Below are positions 6,630 to 14,535 of a stretch of DNA of 64,000 nucleotides, in pieces. The notes under the pieces are model-generated. The model saw only the letters and a list, made by a program, of their open reading frames with translations. It searched no databases and was not told the origin of the DNA. Within the stretch, counting starts at the first letter, position 1. Every line of letters begins with the position of its first letter. Source of the stretch: Clostridiales bacterium (GTDB lineage Bacteria > Bacillota > Clostridia > Oscillospirales > Oscillospiraceae); contig SFLH01000005.1 in the NCBI GenBank assembly GCA_004554585.1, positions 55,263 to 119,262 of the forward strand, given 5' to 3'. The position numbers and the translations under genes are program-made.

Positions 6630-8948
6630 TCAGTTTTCTCCCCGGGCCTTCAGGTGGAGCACCAGTACCGTGCCGTCGTCCTCCCCCTGGCACAGCTCGC
6701 CGCTGGCCTGGAGGATGCGCTGGGCCAGGTCGCTGGGACTTTCCCCCTGGTAGCCGGTCATCAGGTCCCGGACCCACAGGTCTTCCCGGCCGCAGAGGAC
6801 GCCGTCGGTGACCATGACGATCCAGTCCTCGGCCTCCCCCCGGAACTTGTGCAGGTCGGGCCGGGCCTGCTCCCCGGTGACGATGCCCGCCGGCAGAGAG
6901 GAGCCCACAGCACACTTGATCTGCTTGCCCCGGCGCACATAGGTGGGGGCGGCCCCCTGCTTGTGGACGCAGCAGCGGCCGGTGTACAGGTCCACCGACA
7001 GCAGGTCGATGGTGGTGCTCCCCCCGGCCTCTCCCCGCAGGGCCAGGGCGGCGCTGACGGTCTCCACCGCCTCGGCCGGGTCCATGCCCGCTTTCAGGAA
7101 GCTCTCCAGGAGTTTGGCCGCCTGGGAGCTCTCCCGCCGGGCCCCCTCCCCGGAGCCCATGCCGTCGCACAGCAGCAGGAAGAGCATCCCGTCCCCCCGG
7201 CGGAACCACAGGCCCGTGTCGCCGCTCACCGGCTCCCCCCGGCGGGGGGCGCCCACCAGGGCCACCGTTGCTCGGAAGGGCTCGGCCTGGGCAAAGAGCA
7301 GGCGGTCCTCCACCTCCTCCCCCTCCCGCAGGGGGGCGCCCAGCACCTCTGCCAGCTCCCGGCGGGCGGTGCGGGTTTTCAGGGGCGCCTCGGCGGGGAC
7401 CTCCACCTGCAGGCGGCCCTCCTTGTCGTAATAGACCAGGCCTCCCGTCAGGTTCTTCCCGGCCAGGAAGGCGTTGAGCCGCTCCTGGCGGGGAAGGTCG
7501 GGGGTCAGGCCGGCCGACAGCTCTGTGGCCGCTGTGCGCATGAGCTTGTCCAGCCGGGCATACTGGCCGCACAGGGTCCGCCGGGTCTGCAGGGTCCGGC
7601 GCAGGGCCTGGCGGCGGCGGAGGAAGGCCGTCAGCTGCCGGTTGATCTCCGCCAAAAGTTCTGGGAAATGGACGCAGCGGGCGCTGAACCGCCCGGCAAA
7701 GTCCGTGGCCAAGGCCCGGCCCCGGTCCAGGATGGGGATGCTGGCGTCGTTGAGGACGGTCCGGGTGTCCTGGTACTCCTTCTGCCAGCAGGTGCTTTGC
7801 AGAACACACTTGGCGCACACCTTATCCGCCGCGGCGGTGAAGATCTCCGCCGGATCCTCGCCGCCGCTGTCCTCCGGGCGGAGGGTCTGGCGGACGTTGT
7901 CGTAGAGGGTGTGGAAGGCCCCTGCCATCTCCCCCATCTTGCGGGCGATGACTTGGCGGCGCTGATCCAGCTCTCCGCTCTCCTGGGCCTGCTCCTGGCG
8001 GGCCGGGGCCACGCGGATGGGCAGAAGGAGAAAGGCAATGGCTCCCACCAGAGCCTCCATGGGCAGGCCGATGTGCTCTCCCCCGTCAAAGCGCCAGAGC
8101 ACCACCACAGAGGTGGCCAGCACATACACCAGGCCGGCCAGGACCTTTCGCCGGTCCCGGCACAGCCCGCAGGCCAGCCCCGCCAGGGCAAAGACCAGGC
8201 TGTAATAGGGGTCCTCTCCAGAGGCCATGTCCAGGGCCACCCCGGCGCAGGCGCCGGTGAGGATACCCTCCCCCGGCCCTCGGCGGGCAGCGGCCATGAC
8301 CCCCACCGCCGCCACCAGGCGGCCCAGGGAAAAGGTCCCCAAAATCTCCACCCGGGCCAGGGACATGAGGATCGTCCCCCCCAGCATCAGCAGGCCTACA
8401 CTCTGCCGGGGTGTGAGGCGCTTCAGGTTCTGCAGGGTGTCGGGCCATTGGGTAAAGACGATGCGGTAGCTGTAGGCCGCCGCGGCGGTAAAGAGGACCT
8501 CGGTGACGAAGTAGACCAGGTCCTCCCCGTGCCAGCCCTGGCCGCCCCGGCAGATGATCCCCGTCAGGGCGCTGAGCAGGGCGGCGATGGCGGGCATGAA
8601 CCAAACCCGCTTGTAAAACTTGGCGTCGTAAAAGGCAAAGGCCACCGAATAGGTCAGGATGGCCGAGGCGCCATAGCGCATGCCGTCGGTCATCCCCTCC
8701 AGGCACAGGTAGCCCAGGCAGGACCCAGCCAGGGTGCAAAATCCGCTCAGCCCCGACCCGGCGGCGGCCACCGCCGCCACCCCAAAGGGAGCGTAAAACC
8801 CAAAAATCTCCGCTCCGGCCAGGATGCCCCCCAACAGGAAGCCCACCCCGGCCTCCGCCATGCCCATGAGGGCGCGCCGGGACATCTTCACCGTGTCCCG
8901 GCGGGGAAAACGAAACAGCCGTCCTCCCGCTCGTTCTTTCGTTGCCAT
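6630..8948 (-). CDS. spoIIE: Stage II sporulation protein E (PP2C-type phosphatase)
   Basis: A 772-residue membrane phosphatase that dephosphorylates SpoIIAA to release sigma-F in the forespore and takes part in polar septum formation. ATG 8948 (MATKERAGG) is chosen because GGAGGGAGCAGGT lies just before it; the frame is open further upstream only through repeat sequence. The N-terminal third holds many hydrophobic segments (about ten membrane helices), a central region follows, and the C-terminal PP2C domain shows metal-binding aspartates in LLLCDGMGSGEGARRES and VMVTDGVLCGREDLWV. Length and order match SpoIIE of Bacillus. Good evidence that the organism forms spores. Likely Spo0A and sigma-A controlled. 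Confidence 0.95.
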   Translation of the reverse strand: MATKERAGGRLFRFPRRDTVKMSRRALMGMAEAGVGFLLGGILAGAEIFGFYAPFGVAAVAAAGSGLSGFCTLAGSCLGYLCLEGMTDGMRYGASAILTYSVAFAFYDAKFYKRVWFMPAIAALLSALTGIICRGGQGWHGEDLVYFVTEVLFTAAAAYSYRIVFTQWPDTLQNLKRLTPRQSVGLLMLGGTILMSLARVEILGTFSLGRLVAAVGVMAAARRGPGEGILTGACAGVALDMASGEDPYYSLVFALAGLACGLCRDRRKVLAGLVYVLATSVVVLWRFDGGEHIGLPMEALVGAIAFLLLPIRVAPARQEQAQESGELDQRRQVIARKMGEMAGAFHTLYDNVRQTLRPEDSGGEDPAEIFTAAADKVCAKCVLQSTCWQKEYQDTRTVLNDASIPILDRGRALATDFAGRFSARCVHFPELLAEINRQLTAFLRRRQALRRTLQTRRTLCGQYARLDKLMRTAATELSAGLTPDLPRQERLNAFLAGKNLTGGLVYYDKEGRLQVEVPAEAPLKTRTARRELAEVLGAPLREGEEVEDRLLFAQAEPFRATVALVGAPRRGEPVSGDTGLWFRRGDGMLFLLLCDGMGSGEGARRESSQAAKLLESFLKAGMDPAEAVETVSAALALRGEAGGSTTIDLLSVDLYTGRCCVHKQGAAPTYVRRGKQIKCAVGSSLPAGIVTGEQARPDLHKFRGEAEDWIVMVTDGVLCGREDLWVRDLMTGYQGESPSDLAQRILQASGELCQGEDDGTVLVLHLKARGEN

Positions 8949-9002
8949 ACCTGCTCCCTCCTGTGTCCGGCCAACCGGTTTTCTTATGCGTTGCGTGAGC
9001 CG

Positions 9003-9035
9003 ATTATACCCACCGGGCACAAAAAAGGTTGTCGG
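9003..9035 (-). promoter_or_regulatory. Possible Spo0A-dependent promoter of spoIIE
   Basis: Minus-strand TATAAT at 9008-9003 has no normal -35 at 17 bases. Instead a CCGACAA element (0A-box-like, TTGTCGG on the plus strand at 9029-9035) lies 20 bases upstream. Long spacing with a 0A box is the known arrangement of Spo0A-activated sigma-A promoters. By eye only. Confidence 0.4.
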
Positions 9036-9230
9036 ACGCTGGATGGGGAAACAGGGGGCCTTTCCCCAGCATTTTCCCTCCTCTCGTTTTCTTCGGCGGC
9101 AAGCCGCGGCGTTCTGGAAAAAGAGCCAGACGAAGGCTGGAGAGAAGGGCCAAAGGCTGACGGGCGGTTTTCCGTCGCAGGGCTGCGGTGGAAGGGGAAA
9201 CGCGGGAGCGGAGCGCTCCCGCACGGGTCC

Positions 9231-9432
9231 GCTTTCTCTGGAGAAAGCGGAGGAAAGAGCACCAGGGGCTGCGGCCCCTGGACCCCAGGGGTGAGGGTAG
9301 GAGATTCCTCCCCTCACACTCCCCTCCTCTGGTTTGTAGAAACGGGAAGGGGGTGTTCTTCCGTCTATCAGCGGCCTGCGGCCCTCACAGCGCCAGGCCC
9401 CAAGGCGAGCCGCCCACCGATTGGGCGGCTGG
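9231..9432 (+). repeat. Intergenic repeat element, copy A
   Basis: About 200 bp matching copy B in inverted orientation. Shared blocks, in order: the palindrome GCTTTCTCTGGAGAAAGC, AGGAAAGAGCACCAGGGG with its own hairpin, CTGGACCCC, CTCTGGT, GGCCTGCGGCCC, and AGGCCCCAAGGCGAGCCGCC followed by CACC and TTGGGCGGCTGG. No convincing gene lies in 8949-9942; this block and copy B account for most of it. It is probably one member of a dispersed intergenic repeat family in these genomes. Confidence 0.75.
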
Positions 9433-9586
9433 CTCCGATAGGGCGTGCCCTTTGGGAGCAAACGTGGGCGCAGAGAGGCAGATGAGCAAATGGCATGGCT
9501 GCTTTCATATTTGCTTTTCCGCTATTTTTCTTGTCATTTCGATGTCGTCTCTTCCGTCCTCCCCATAGGGAAAAGAACCCCGTCCC

Positions 9587-9788
9587 CCAGCCGCCCAAGT
9601 GGTGGGCGGCTCGCCTTGGGGCCTTTCGCTGAGTGGGCCGCAGGCCAGTCATCCCAAAAGAACCCCAGCCTGCCAGCCTCCCCCCACCAGAGAAAAGGTT
9701 CTTAGGAAAGGAACCTCCTTTCCTAAGCGGGGGTCCAGGGGGCTGCGCCCCCTGGTGCTCTTTCCTCCGGCTTTCTCCAGAGAAAGCC
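9587..9788 (-). repeat. Intergenic repeat element, copy B (inverted)
   Basis: Reverse-complement partner of copy A with the same block order. The best-kept parts are the two ends; the middle is diverged (an extra 9-bp direct/inverted repeat TTAGGAAAGGAGGTTCCTTTCC lies near 9700-9726). Outer and inner arms of the two copies share a common centre near 9510, giving a large imperfect palindrome with about 155 bp of unique AT-richer sequence in the middle. Confidence 0.75.
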
Positions 9789-9792
9789 GGGC

Positions 9793-9842
9793 CCCCTGCG
9801 GGCAGCAGGCCCCTGCGGGCAGCAGGCCCCCGCGGGCAGCGG
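9793..9842. repeat. Short tandem repeat, three 17-bp units
   Basis: Three consecutive copies of CCCCTGCGGGCAGCAGG (the third reads CCCCCGCGGGCAGCGG), directly beside repeat copy B. Confidence 0.8.
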
Positions 9843-9894
9843 CTCCCCACAGAGGGCTGGCGCCCTCTGCCCGCCCTACCCGACGGCGCCTTGG

Positions 9895-9930
9895 AAAAAA
9901 AGAACCGCCCCGGGAGCCCCGAGGCAGTTC
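9895..9930 (-). terminator. Terminator of the pantothenate/CoA operon
   Basis: Minus-strand stem GAACTGCCTCGGGG with CCCGGGGCGGTTC and a run of seven Ts, 13 bases after the coaBC stop. Confidence 0.85.
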
Positions 9931-9942
9931 CTTGCTTGCGAT

Positions 9943-11142
9943 TTATCGCCGTCTTTGAATTTCGTTGAGCAGGCAGGCGGCCACCTCATCCTTCCCCATG
10001 AGGGGCAGCTCCTCCACCCCGTCGTGGGTGATGAGGGTGACCACATTGGTGGTGGTGCCGAAGCCCGCCCCGGCCACCTTCAGGTTGTTGGCCACGATCA
10101 TGTTCAGGTGTTTGCGCTCCAGCTTGTCCCGGGAGTTTTTCACCATGTCCTTGGTCTCCATGGAGAAACCGCACACAAACAGGCCGGGGTGCCGGTGCTG
10201 GGCCACCCAGCCCAGGATATCGTCGGTGCGCTCCAGGGGAATGGATAGGTCGGTCATCTCCGACTTTTTCATCTTGTCCGCCGCCACGTTGGCCGGTCGG
10301 TAGTCGGCCACAGCGGCGGCCTTGATGAGAATGTCCGTGCGGGGCAGCATGTCCTGAACGGCCCGGAACATGTCCGCCGCCGTGGTCACCGGCCGGGTGT
10401 CCACGAAGGGCACCAGGGACAGGTCCGTGGGGCCGGAGATCAGGGTGACCTGGGCCCCCCGGAGCATGGCCTCCCGGGCGATGGCATAGCCCATGCGGCC
10501 GGAGCTGTGGTTGGTGAGGTAGCGCACCGGGTCCAGAGACTCCTGGGTGGGCCCCGCCGTCACCGTCACCCGGACGCCGGCCAGGGTCTTCTCCCGGGCC
10601 AGTTCCCGGGCAATGTGATCCAAGAGGACCTCGGGCTCAGGCATCTTGCCGCTGCCCACCGCCTGGCAGGCCAGCAGGCCGCTGTCCGGGGGGATGATGG
10701 AAAAGCCATACTTTTGCAGGGCGGCAATGTTGTCCTGGGTGATGGGGTTTTCCAGCATGGCCGTGTTCATGGCCGGGGAAACCAGCTTTTTGCACTTGGC
10801 CGCCAGGACCACCGTGGTGAGCATGTCGTCGGCGATGCCGTGGGCCAGCTTGGCGATCACATCCGCCGTGGCCGGGGCCACCAGGATCAGGTCCGCCGCC
10901 GTGGCCAGGGAGATGTGGGTGATGTCATACTGAAAGTCCCGGGCGAAGGTGTCCACCACACACCGATGGTTGGTCAGGGACTCAAAGGTCAGGGGGGTGA
11001 TGAACTGGGTGGCGTTCTGGGTCATCACCACGTGGACCTCCGCCCCCGCCTTGCGCAGGGCACTGGCCACGTTGGGGATCTTGTAGGCAGCGATGCCCCC
11101 GCTCACGCACAGCAGCACACACTTTCCTTGCAGATTTTCCAT
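9943..11142 (-). CDS. coaBC: Bifunctional phosphopantothenoylcysteine decarboxylase / phosphopantothenate-cysteine ligase
   Basis: A 399-residue flavoprotein for two consecutive CoA steps: CTP-dependent coupling of 4'-phosphopantothenate to cysteine, then FMN-dependent decarboxylation to 4'-phosphopantetheine. Start ATG 11142 follows GAGGAGAAAAGT; a longer frame start is less likely. The CoaC domain (1-~180) shows GIAAYK, the PAMNTAML motif and the clamp cysteine in ACQAVGSGKMPEP. The CoaB domain shows GPTQE, NHSSGRMGYAIA and KMKKSE. Last gene of the pan operon, so vitamin synthesis and its use are co-expressed; pantothenate kinase is not in the window. Confidence 0.96.
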   Translation of the reverse strand: MENLQGKCVLLCVSGGIAAYKIPNVASALRKAGAEVHVVMTQNATQFITPLTFESLTNHRCVVDTFARDFQYDITHISLATAADLILVAPATADVIAKLAHGIADDMLTTVVLAAKCKKLVSPAMNTAMLENPITQDNIAALQKYGFSIIPPDSGLLACQAVGSGKMPEPEVLLDHIARELAREKTLAGVRVTVTAGPTQESLDPVRYLTNHSSGRMGYAIAREAMLRGAQVTLISGPTDLSLVPFVDTRPVTTAADMFRAVQDMLPRTDILIKAAAVADYRPANVAADKMKKSEMTDLSIPLERTDDILGWVAQHRHPGLFVCGFSMETKDMVKNSRDKLERKHLNMIVANNLKVAGAGFGTTTNVVTLITHDGVEELPLMGKDEVAACLLNEIQRRR

Positions 11143-11221
11143 ACTTTTCTCCTCATCTCCGCCGGGTGCCGGCGGCTGCATTGTCTGCCGGGGAAGCTCC
11201 CGCGGCGGCGGTCTTTCCCGC

Positions 11222-11617
11222 TCAGGTCATGTCCTTGAGCAGGCCGTGCTTTTCATAGGTGGTCACCCGGGCCACGCGGTTGTCCTCGTCCACGAAGACC
11301 ACGTTGGGGTGGTAGTCCCCCTTGACCTCCTCGGGGGTCATCTGGGCATAGGCCATGATGATCACCTTGTCCCCCACGCTGACGCACCGGGCGGCGGCGC
11401 CGTTGAGGCAGATCATCCCCGAGCCACGCTCACCGGCGATGGTGTAGGTCTCAAACCGGCTGCCGTTGTCGATGTCCACGATCTGGACCTTTTCGTATTC
11501 CAAAATCCCCGCCGCGTCCAGCAGGTCCAGGTCCACGGTGATGGAGCCCACATAGTTCAGCTCCGCCTGCACCACCGTGGCCCGGTGGATTTTTCCCTTT
11601 AACATCTCCATGGTCAT
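11222..11617 (-). CDS. panD: Aspartate 1-decarboxylase (pyruvoyl enzyme) proenzyme
   Basis: Makes beta-alanine from aspartate for pantothenate synthesis. The proenzyme self-cleaves in YVGSITVD between Gly and Ser to create the pyruvoyl group. With the start at ATG 11617 (131 residues) this Ser is residue 25, as in the Escherichia coli enzyme. That start also lies one base after the panC stop with GGAGGG 8 bases upstream; later ATGs at 11611 and 11605 are possible. Tyr and Asn residues of the active site (INGAAARC-like LNGAAARC) are present. Fourth gene of the pan operon. Confidence 0.96.
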   Translation of the reverse strand: MTMEMLKGKIHRATVVQAELNYVGSITVDLDLLDAAGILEYEKVQIVDIDNGSRFETYTIAGERGSGMICLNGAAARCVSVGDKVIIMAYAQMTPEEVKGDYHPNVVFVDEDNRVARVTTYEKHGLLKDMT

Positions 11618-11618
11618 C

Positions 11619-12470
11619 TCAAAGGCCCTCCACGATGAAATTGTCAATGAGCCGGGTTTTGCCGATGTACACCGCCATGGCCACCAGGACGGTACCCTGC
11701 AGGGTCTCCACCGGCTCCATGGTCACCCCGTCCACAGCCTCCACATAGTCGATGCGGGCCAGGGGCTGGGCAGCGATGTGGGCGGACATGGCTGCCACCA
11801 GCTTTGCCGCGTCCCGCTCTCCCTGGGCCACCAGCTCCTGCCCCAGCTTCACTGCCTGAGACAGCACCAGAGCGGCCTGGCGCTCCTGGGGGTTCAGGTA
11901 GGTGTTGCGGGAGGACTTGGCCAGGCCGTCGGCCTCCCGGACGATGGGACAGCCCACCAGCTGGATGCCGTAGGACAGGTCCCGGACCATCCGACGCAGG
12001 ATGGCCAGCTGCTGGGCATCCTTCTGGCCGAAGAATGCCTTGTCGGGGGTGACGATGTTAAACAGCTTCGAGACCACCGTACACACCCCTCGGAAGTGGA
12101 TGGGGCGGGTCTTGCCGCACAGCTGCTTGGGCATGTCGGAGTGGATCTCTACATAGGTGGCCGCCCCCTCAGGGTACATCTCCTCCACCGAGGGGTGGAA
12201 GACCAGGTGGCAGCCGTGCTCCTCCAGCAGAGCCTTGTCCCGGTCAAAGTCCCGGGGGTAGTCCTCCAGGTCCTCGTTGGGGCCGAACTGGGTGGGGTTT
12301 ACAAACACAGAGACCACCACCCGGTCGCACTGGCGGACGGCCTCGTCCACCAGGCTGGCGTGGCCCTCGTGTAAATAGCCCATGGTGGGCACCAGGCCCA
12401 CGGTGAGGCCCTCCTTCTTCCAGGCCGCCACCTGGGCCCGGACTTCCGCAATGGTTGTTGCAATCTTCAT
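11619..12470 (-). CDS. panC: Pantothenate synthetase (pantoate-beta-alanine ligase)
   Basis: Joins pantoate and beta-alanine with ATP through a pantoyl adenylate. 283 residues, normal length. Signatures: LVPTMGYLHEGHASLVDEA (HIGH-like nucleotide site), VFVNPTQFGPNEDLEDYPR, FGQKDAQQLAILRRMVRDL and a KMS-like SSRNTYL loop. Third gene of the pan operon, 13 bases after panB and 1 base before panD. Confidence 0.97.
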   Translation of the reverse strand: MKIATTIAEVRAQVAAWKKEGLTVGLVPTMGYLHEGHASLVDEAVRQCDRVVVSVFVNPTQFGPNEDLEDYPRDFDRDKALLEEHGCHLVFHPSVEEMYPEGAATYVEIHSDMPKQLCGKTRPIHFRGVCTVVSKLFNIVTPDKAFFGQKDAQQLAILRRMVRDLSYGIQLVGCPIVREADGLAKSSRNTYLNPQERQAALVLSQAVKLGQELVAQGERDAAKLVAAMSAHIAAQPLARIDYVEAVDGVTMEPVETLQGTVLVAMAVYIGKTRLIDNFIVEGL

Positions 12471-12483
12471 GGTTTCTTTATCC

Positions 12484-13365
12484 TCACAAAACAGAATACA
12501 ATCTCAGGGGTGCCGCTTGCTCTCCCTGGGCCAAACGGGCCAGGGCATCGTCGCTGCAATCGCTCTTGGCATAGGTCTGCTGGGGGGAGGGGAAGGCCCC
12601 CTCCTTTACCTGGCTGTCGTAGGTCTGGAAGGCCTCGGTCATCACCTGGCCCAGCTGGGCAAAGCACTGCACAAACTTGGGGACGTGCTCCCCGTTCATG
12701 CCCAGCATGTCCTGGTATACCAGCACCTGGCCGTCGCAGCCGGCCCCGGCGCCGATGCCGATGGTGATGATGTCCAGCTTCTCCGTCACCAGAGCGGCCA
12801 GCTTGGGGGGCACGCACTCCAGGACCACGGCAAAGGCCCCGGCCTCCTGGACCGCCAAGGCGTCGGCCAGGAGTCTGGCCGCGCCGTCCTCCCCCTTACC
12901 CTGAACCTTGAAGCCGCCGAAGGCGTGGTGGGACTGAGGGGTCATGCCGATGTGGGCGCAGACGGGAATGCCCGCGCCGGTGATGGCCCGAATCTGCTCA
13001 CACATTCCCTGGCCGCCCTCCAGCTTGACGGCATCCGCGCCGGTCTCCTTCATCAGGCGGCCGGCGTTTTCCAGGGCCTGCTGGGGGGAAATCTGATAGG
13101 TCATAAAGGGCATATCCACCACCACAAAGGCCTGGCGGCAGCCCCGGGCCACGCTGCGGCCGTAGATGATCATCTCCTCCAGGGTCACCGGCAGGGTGTC
13201 GGCGTAGCCCTGCATGGTCATGCCCAGGCTGTCCCCTACCAGGATCATGTTGATCCCGGCCTGGTCCATGAGCCGGGCGGTGGTGTAGTCGTAACAGGTC
13301 AGTTGGGAGATCTTCTCGCCCCGGGCCTTCATGGCCGCCAGGGTGACAACGGTGTTCTGTTTCAT
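12484..13365 (-). CDS. panB: 3-methyl-2-oxobutanoate hydroxymethyltransferase (ketopantoate hydroxymethyltransferase)
   Basis: Transfers a hydroxymethyl group from methylene-THF to 2-oxoisovalerate, giving ketopantoate. 293 residues from ATG 13365, which overlaps the stop of the upstream gene by four bases (ATGA). Signatures: LTCYDYTTARLMDQAGINMI, VGDSLGMTMQGYADTLPVT with metal-binding Asp residues, DAVKLEGG, and PVCAHIGMTPQS. Translationally coupled to the DUF2520 reductase that should act next. Confidence 0.97.
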   Translation of the reverse strand: MKQNTVVTLAAMKARGEKISQLTCYDYTTARLMDQAGINMILVGDSLGMTMQGYADTLPVTLEEMIIYGRSVARGCRQAFVVVDMPFMTYQISPQQALENAGRLMKETGADAVKLEGGQGMCEQIRAITGAGIPVCAHIGMTPQSHHAFGGFKVQGKGEDGAARLLADALAVQEAGAFAVVLECVPPKLAALVTEKLDIITIGIGAGAGCDGQVLVYQDMLGMNGEHVPKFVQCFAQLGQVMTEAFQTYDSQVKEGAFPSPQQTYAKSDCSDDALARLAQGEQAAPLRLYSVL

Positions 13366-14222
13366 GGGTTCGATCCTTCCTTCAGTATGTCCGTTACAGG
13401 CTGATAGTCCACATCGGGATGCTTTTCTCTGGCCAGGTCCACCAGGATCTGAGAGGCCACCCGGTACAGCTGCCGCCCCGGTCCCGCCGGCAGGCAGGCC
13501 AGGTGTTTGGCCACTGTGGTGTGGTCCCCCCGCTCCACCGGCCCCGTCAGGGCCTCCTGGGGGCCCACCTGACATAGGTGGTCCAGGTTGGCCTTCATCA
13601 GGGGCGTCAGGGCATCCAGGGCCTCCCGCTGGGAAAAGCCGCAGCGGGAAAGCAGGGTCACACTCTCCTGGACCAGGGCACAGACTAGGTTACTGGCCAC
13701 GGCGCAGGCAGCGTGGTAGGCCGCCTTCTCCGCCGAGGGCACCAGGCGAACCTGGGCGCCCAGGGCAGTGAGGGTCTCCTGCCACCAGGGCAGGTGGGGC
13801 CCCTCCCCTTCCAGGCAAAAAAAAGCACCCGACAGTTCCCTCCAGGCAGCGTACTTGTCGCTGACGGGGAACAACGGGTGGATCGAATAGTAGCTGGCGC
13901 CGGTGTCCTCCAGGCCGGGAAATCCCTCCCGGGCGGTCAGGGCGCCACTGCAATGACAAAGTTGTTTTCCTGCCAAGTCAAAGCCCCTCAGCCTTTGGCA
14001 GACTGTGGGGATCGCTCCATCCGGAACGGTAAAAAAGATCGCGTCACTTGCCCGAACCAATGTTTCCACATCGTCAAATTGCTTCGTGCCAGTCCATGCC
14101 GCCGCTTCCTGGGCCGATCCTTCGTGCCGGCTGTAATAGCCGGTCACTGGAATGCCGCCCTGGACAAAAAATTGCCCCAGGGAGAAGCCAACTTTTCCCG
14201 CTCCAAGGAATCCTATCTTCAT
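13362..14222 (-). CDS. panG: Rossmann-fold DUF2520 protein, probable ketopantoate reductase (PanG type)
   Basis: A 286-residue two-domain protein: N-terminal NAD(P) fold (KIGFLGAGKVGFSLG, residues 2-16) and a C-terminal helical DUF2520 region (AACAVASNLVCALVQES and following). No classical panE is present, while panB, panC, panD and coaBC are directly downstream, so the missing ketopantoate-to-pantoate step is best assigned here. This matches the PanG class of reductase described in Francisella and seen in pan operons of other Firmicutes. First gene of the operon, with a strong promoter upstream. The family is seen; the exact reaction is inferred from context. Confidence 0.8.
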   Translation of the reverse strand: MKIGFLGAGKVGFSLGQFFVQGGIPVTGYYSRHEGSAQEAAAWTGTKQFDDVETLVRASDAIFFTVPDGAIPTVCQRLRGFDLAGKQLCHCSGALTAREGFPGLEDTGASYYSIHPLFPVSDKYAAWRELSGAFFCLEGEGPHLPWWQETLTALGAQVRLVPSAEKAAYHAACAVASNLVCALVQESVTLLSRCGFSQREALDALTPLMKANLDHLCQVGPQEALTGPVERGDHTTVAKHLACLPAGPGRQLYRVASQILVDLAREKHPDVDYQPVTDILKEGSNP

Positions 14223-14369
14223 TCGATCACCGTGCCTTTCCAGGGCAGGGTGACGCGAGGGGTGCCGCGCCGGAGCAGCAGACCCGCAGGGAACATGCCG
14301 GTACAGTTTCCTATTCGGAATACCATCCGTTTGCGGTCCGTCCCGGAACCGGGCCGGACCAACGCGGCT

Positions 14370-14398
14370 ATTGTATCATCCGCCCCGACAAAAGTAAA
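14370..14398 (-). promoter_or_regulatory. Promoter of the pan operon
   Basis: TTTACT (14398-14393), 17-base spacer and TACAAT (14375-14370) on the minus strand. This leaves a 5' leader of about 145 bases before panG in which I see no known riboswitch or T-box. Confidence 0.65.
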
Positions 14399-14465
14399 GG
14401 ATTCTTTTCTGGCTTTTTTCCAGCCGAGTGCACAACCTTTTCCCCGCTTTTTCGGCAAAGTCCCA

Positions 14466-14524
14466 CAAAAAAAGAAAAACCGCCGGGCCGCGTACCCCGG
14501 CAAAGGGCAGTCCGCGGCCCGACG
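14466..14524 (-). terminator. Terminator after the HD-domain gene
   Basis: Minus-strand arms CCGTCGGGCCGCG and CGCGGCCCGGCGG separated by 20 bases, then TTTTTCTTTTTTT. Confidence 0.8.
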
Positions 14525-14535
14525 GAGATCTTCCG

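Noticed and set aside
8949..9461. N-terminal extension of SpoIIE
   Set aside because: It would be encoded by intergenic repeat sequence, has low-complexity residues, and ATG 8948 has a strong ribosome site.
9231..9788. CRISPR array or insertion sequence
   Set aside because: There are only two inverted copies, no regular spacers and no transposase frame.
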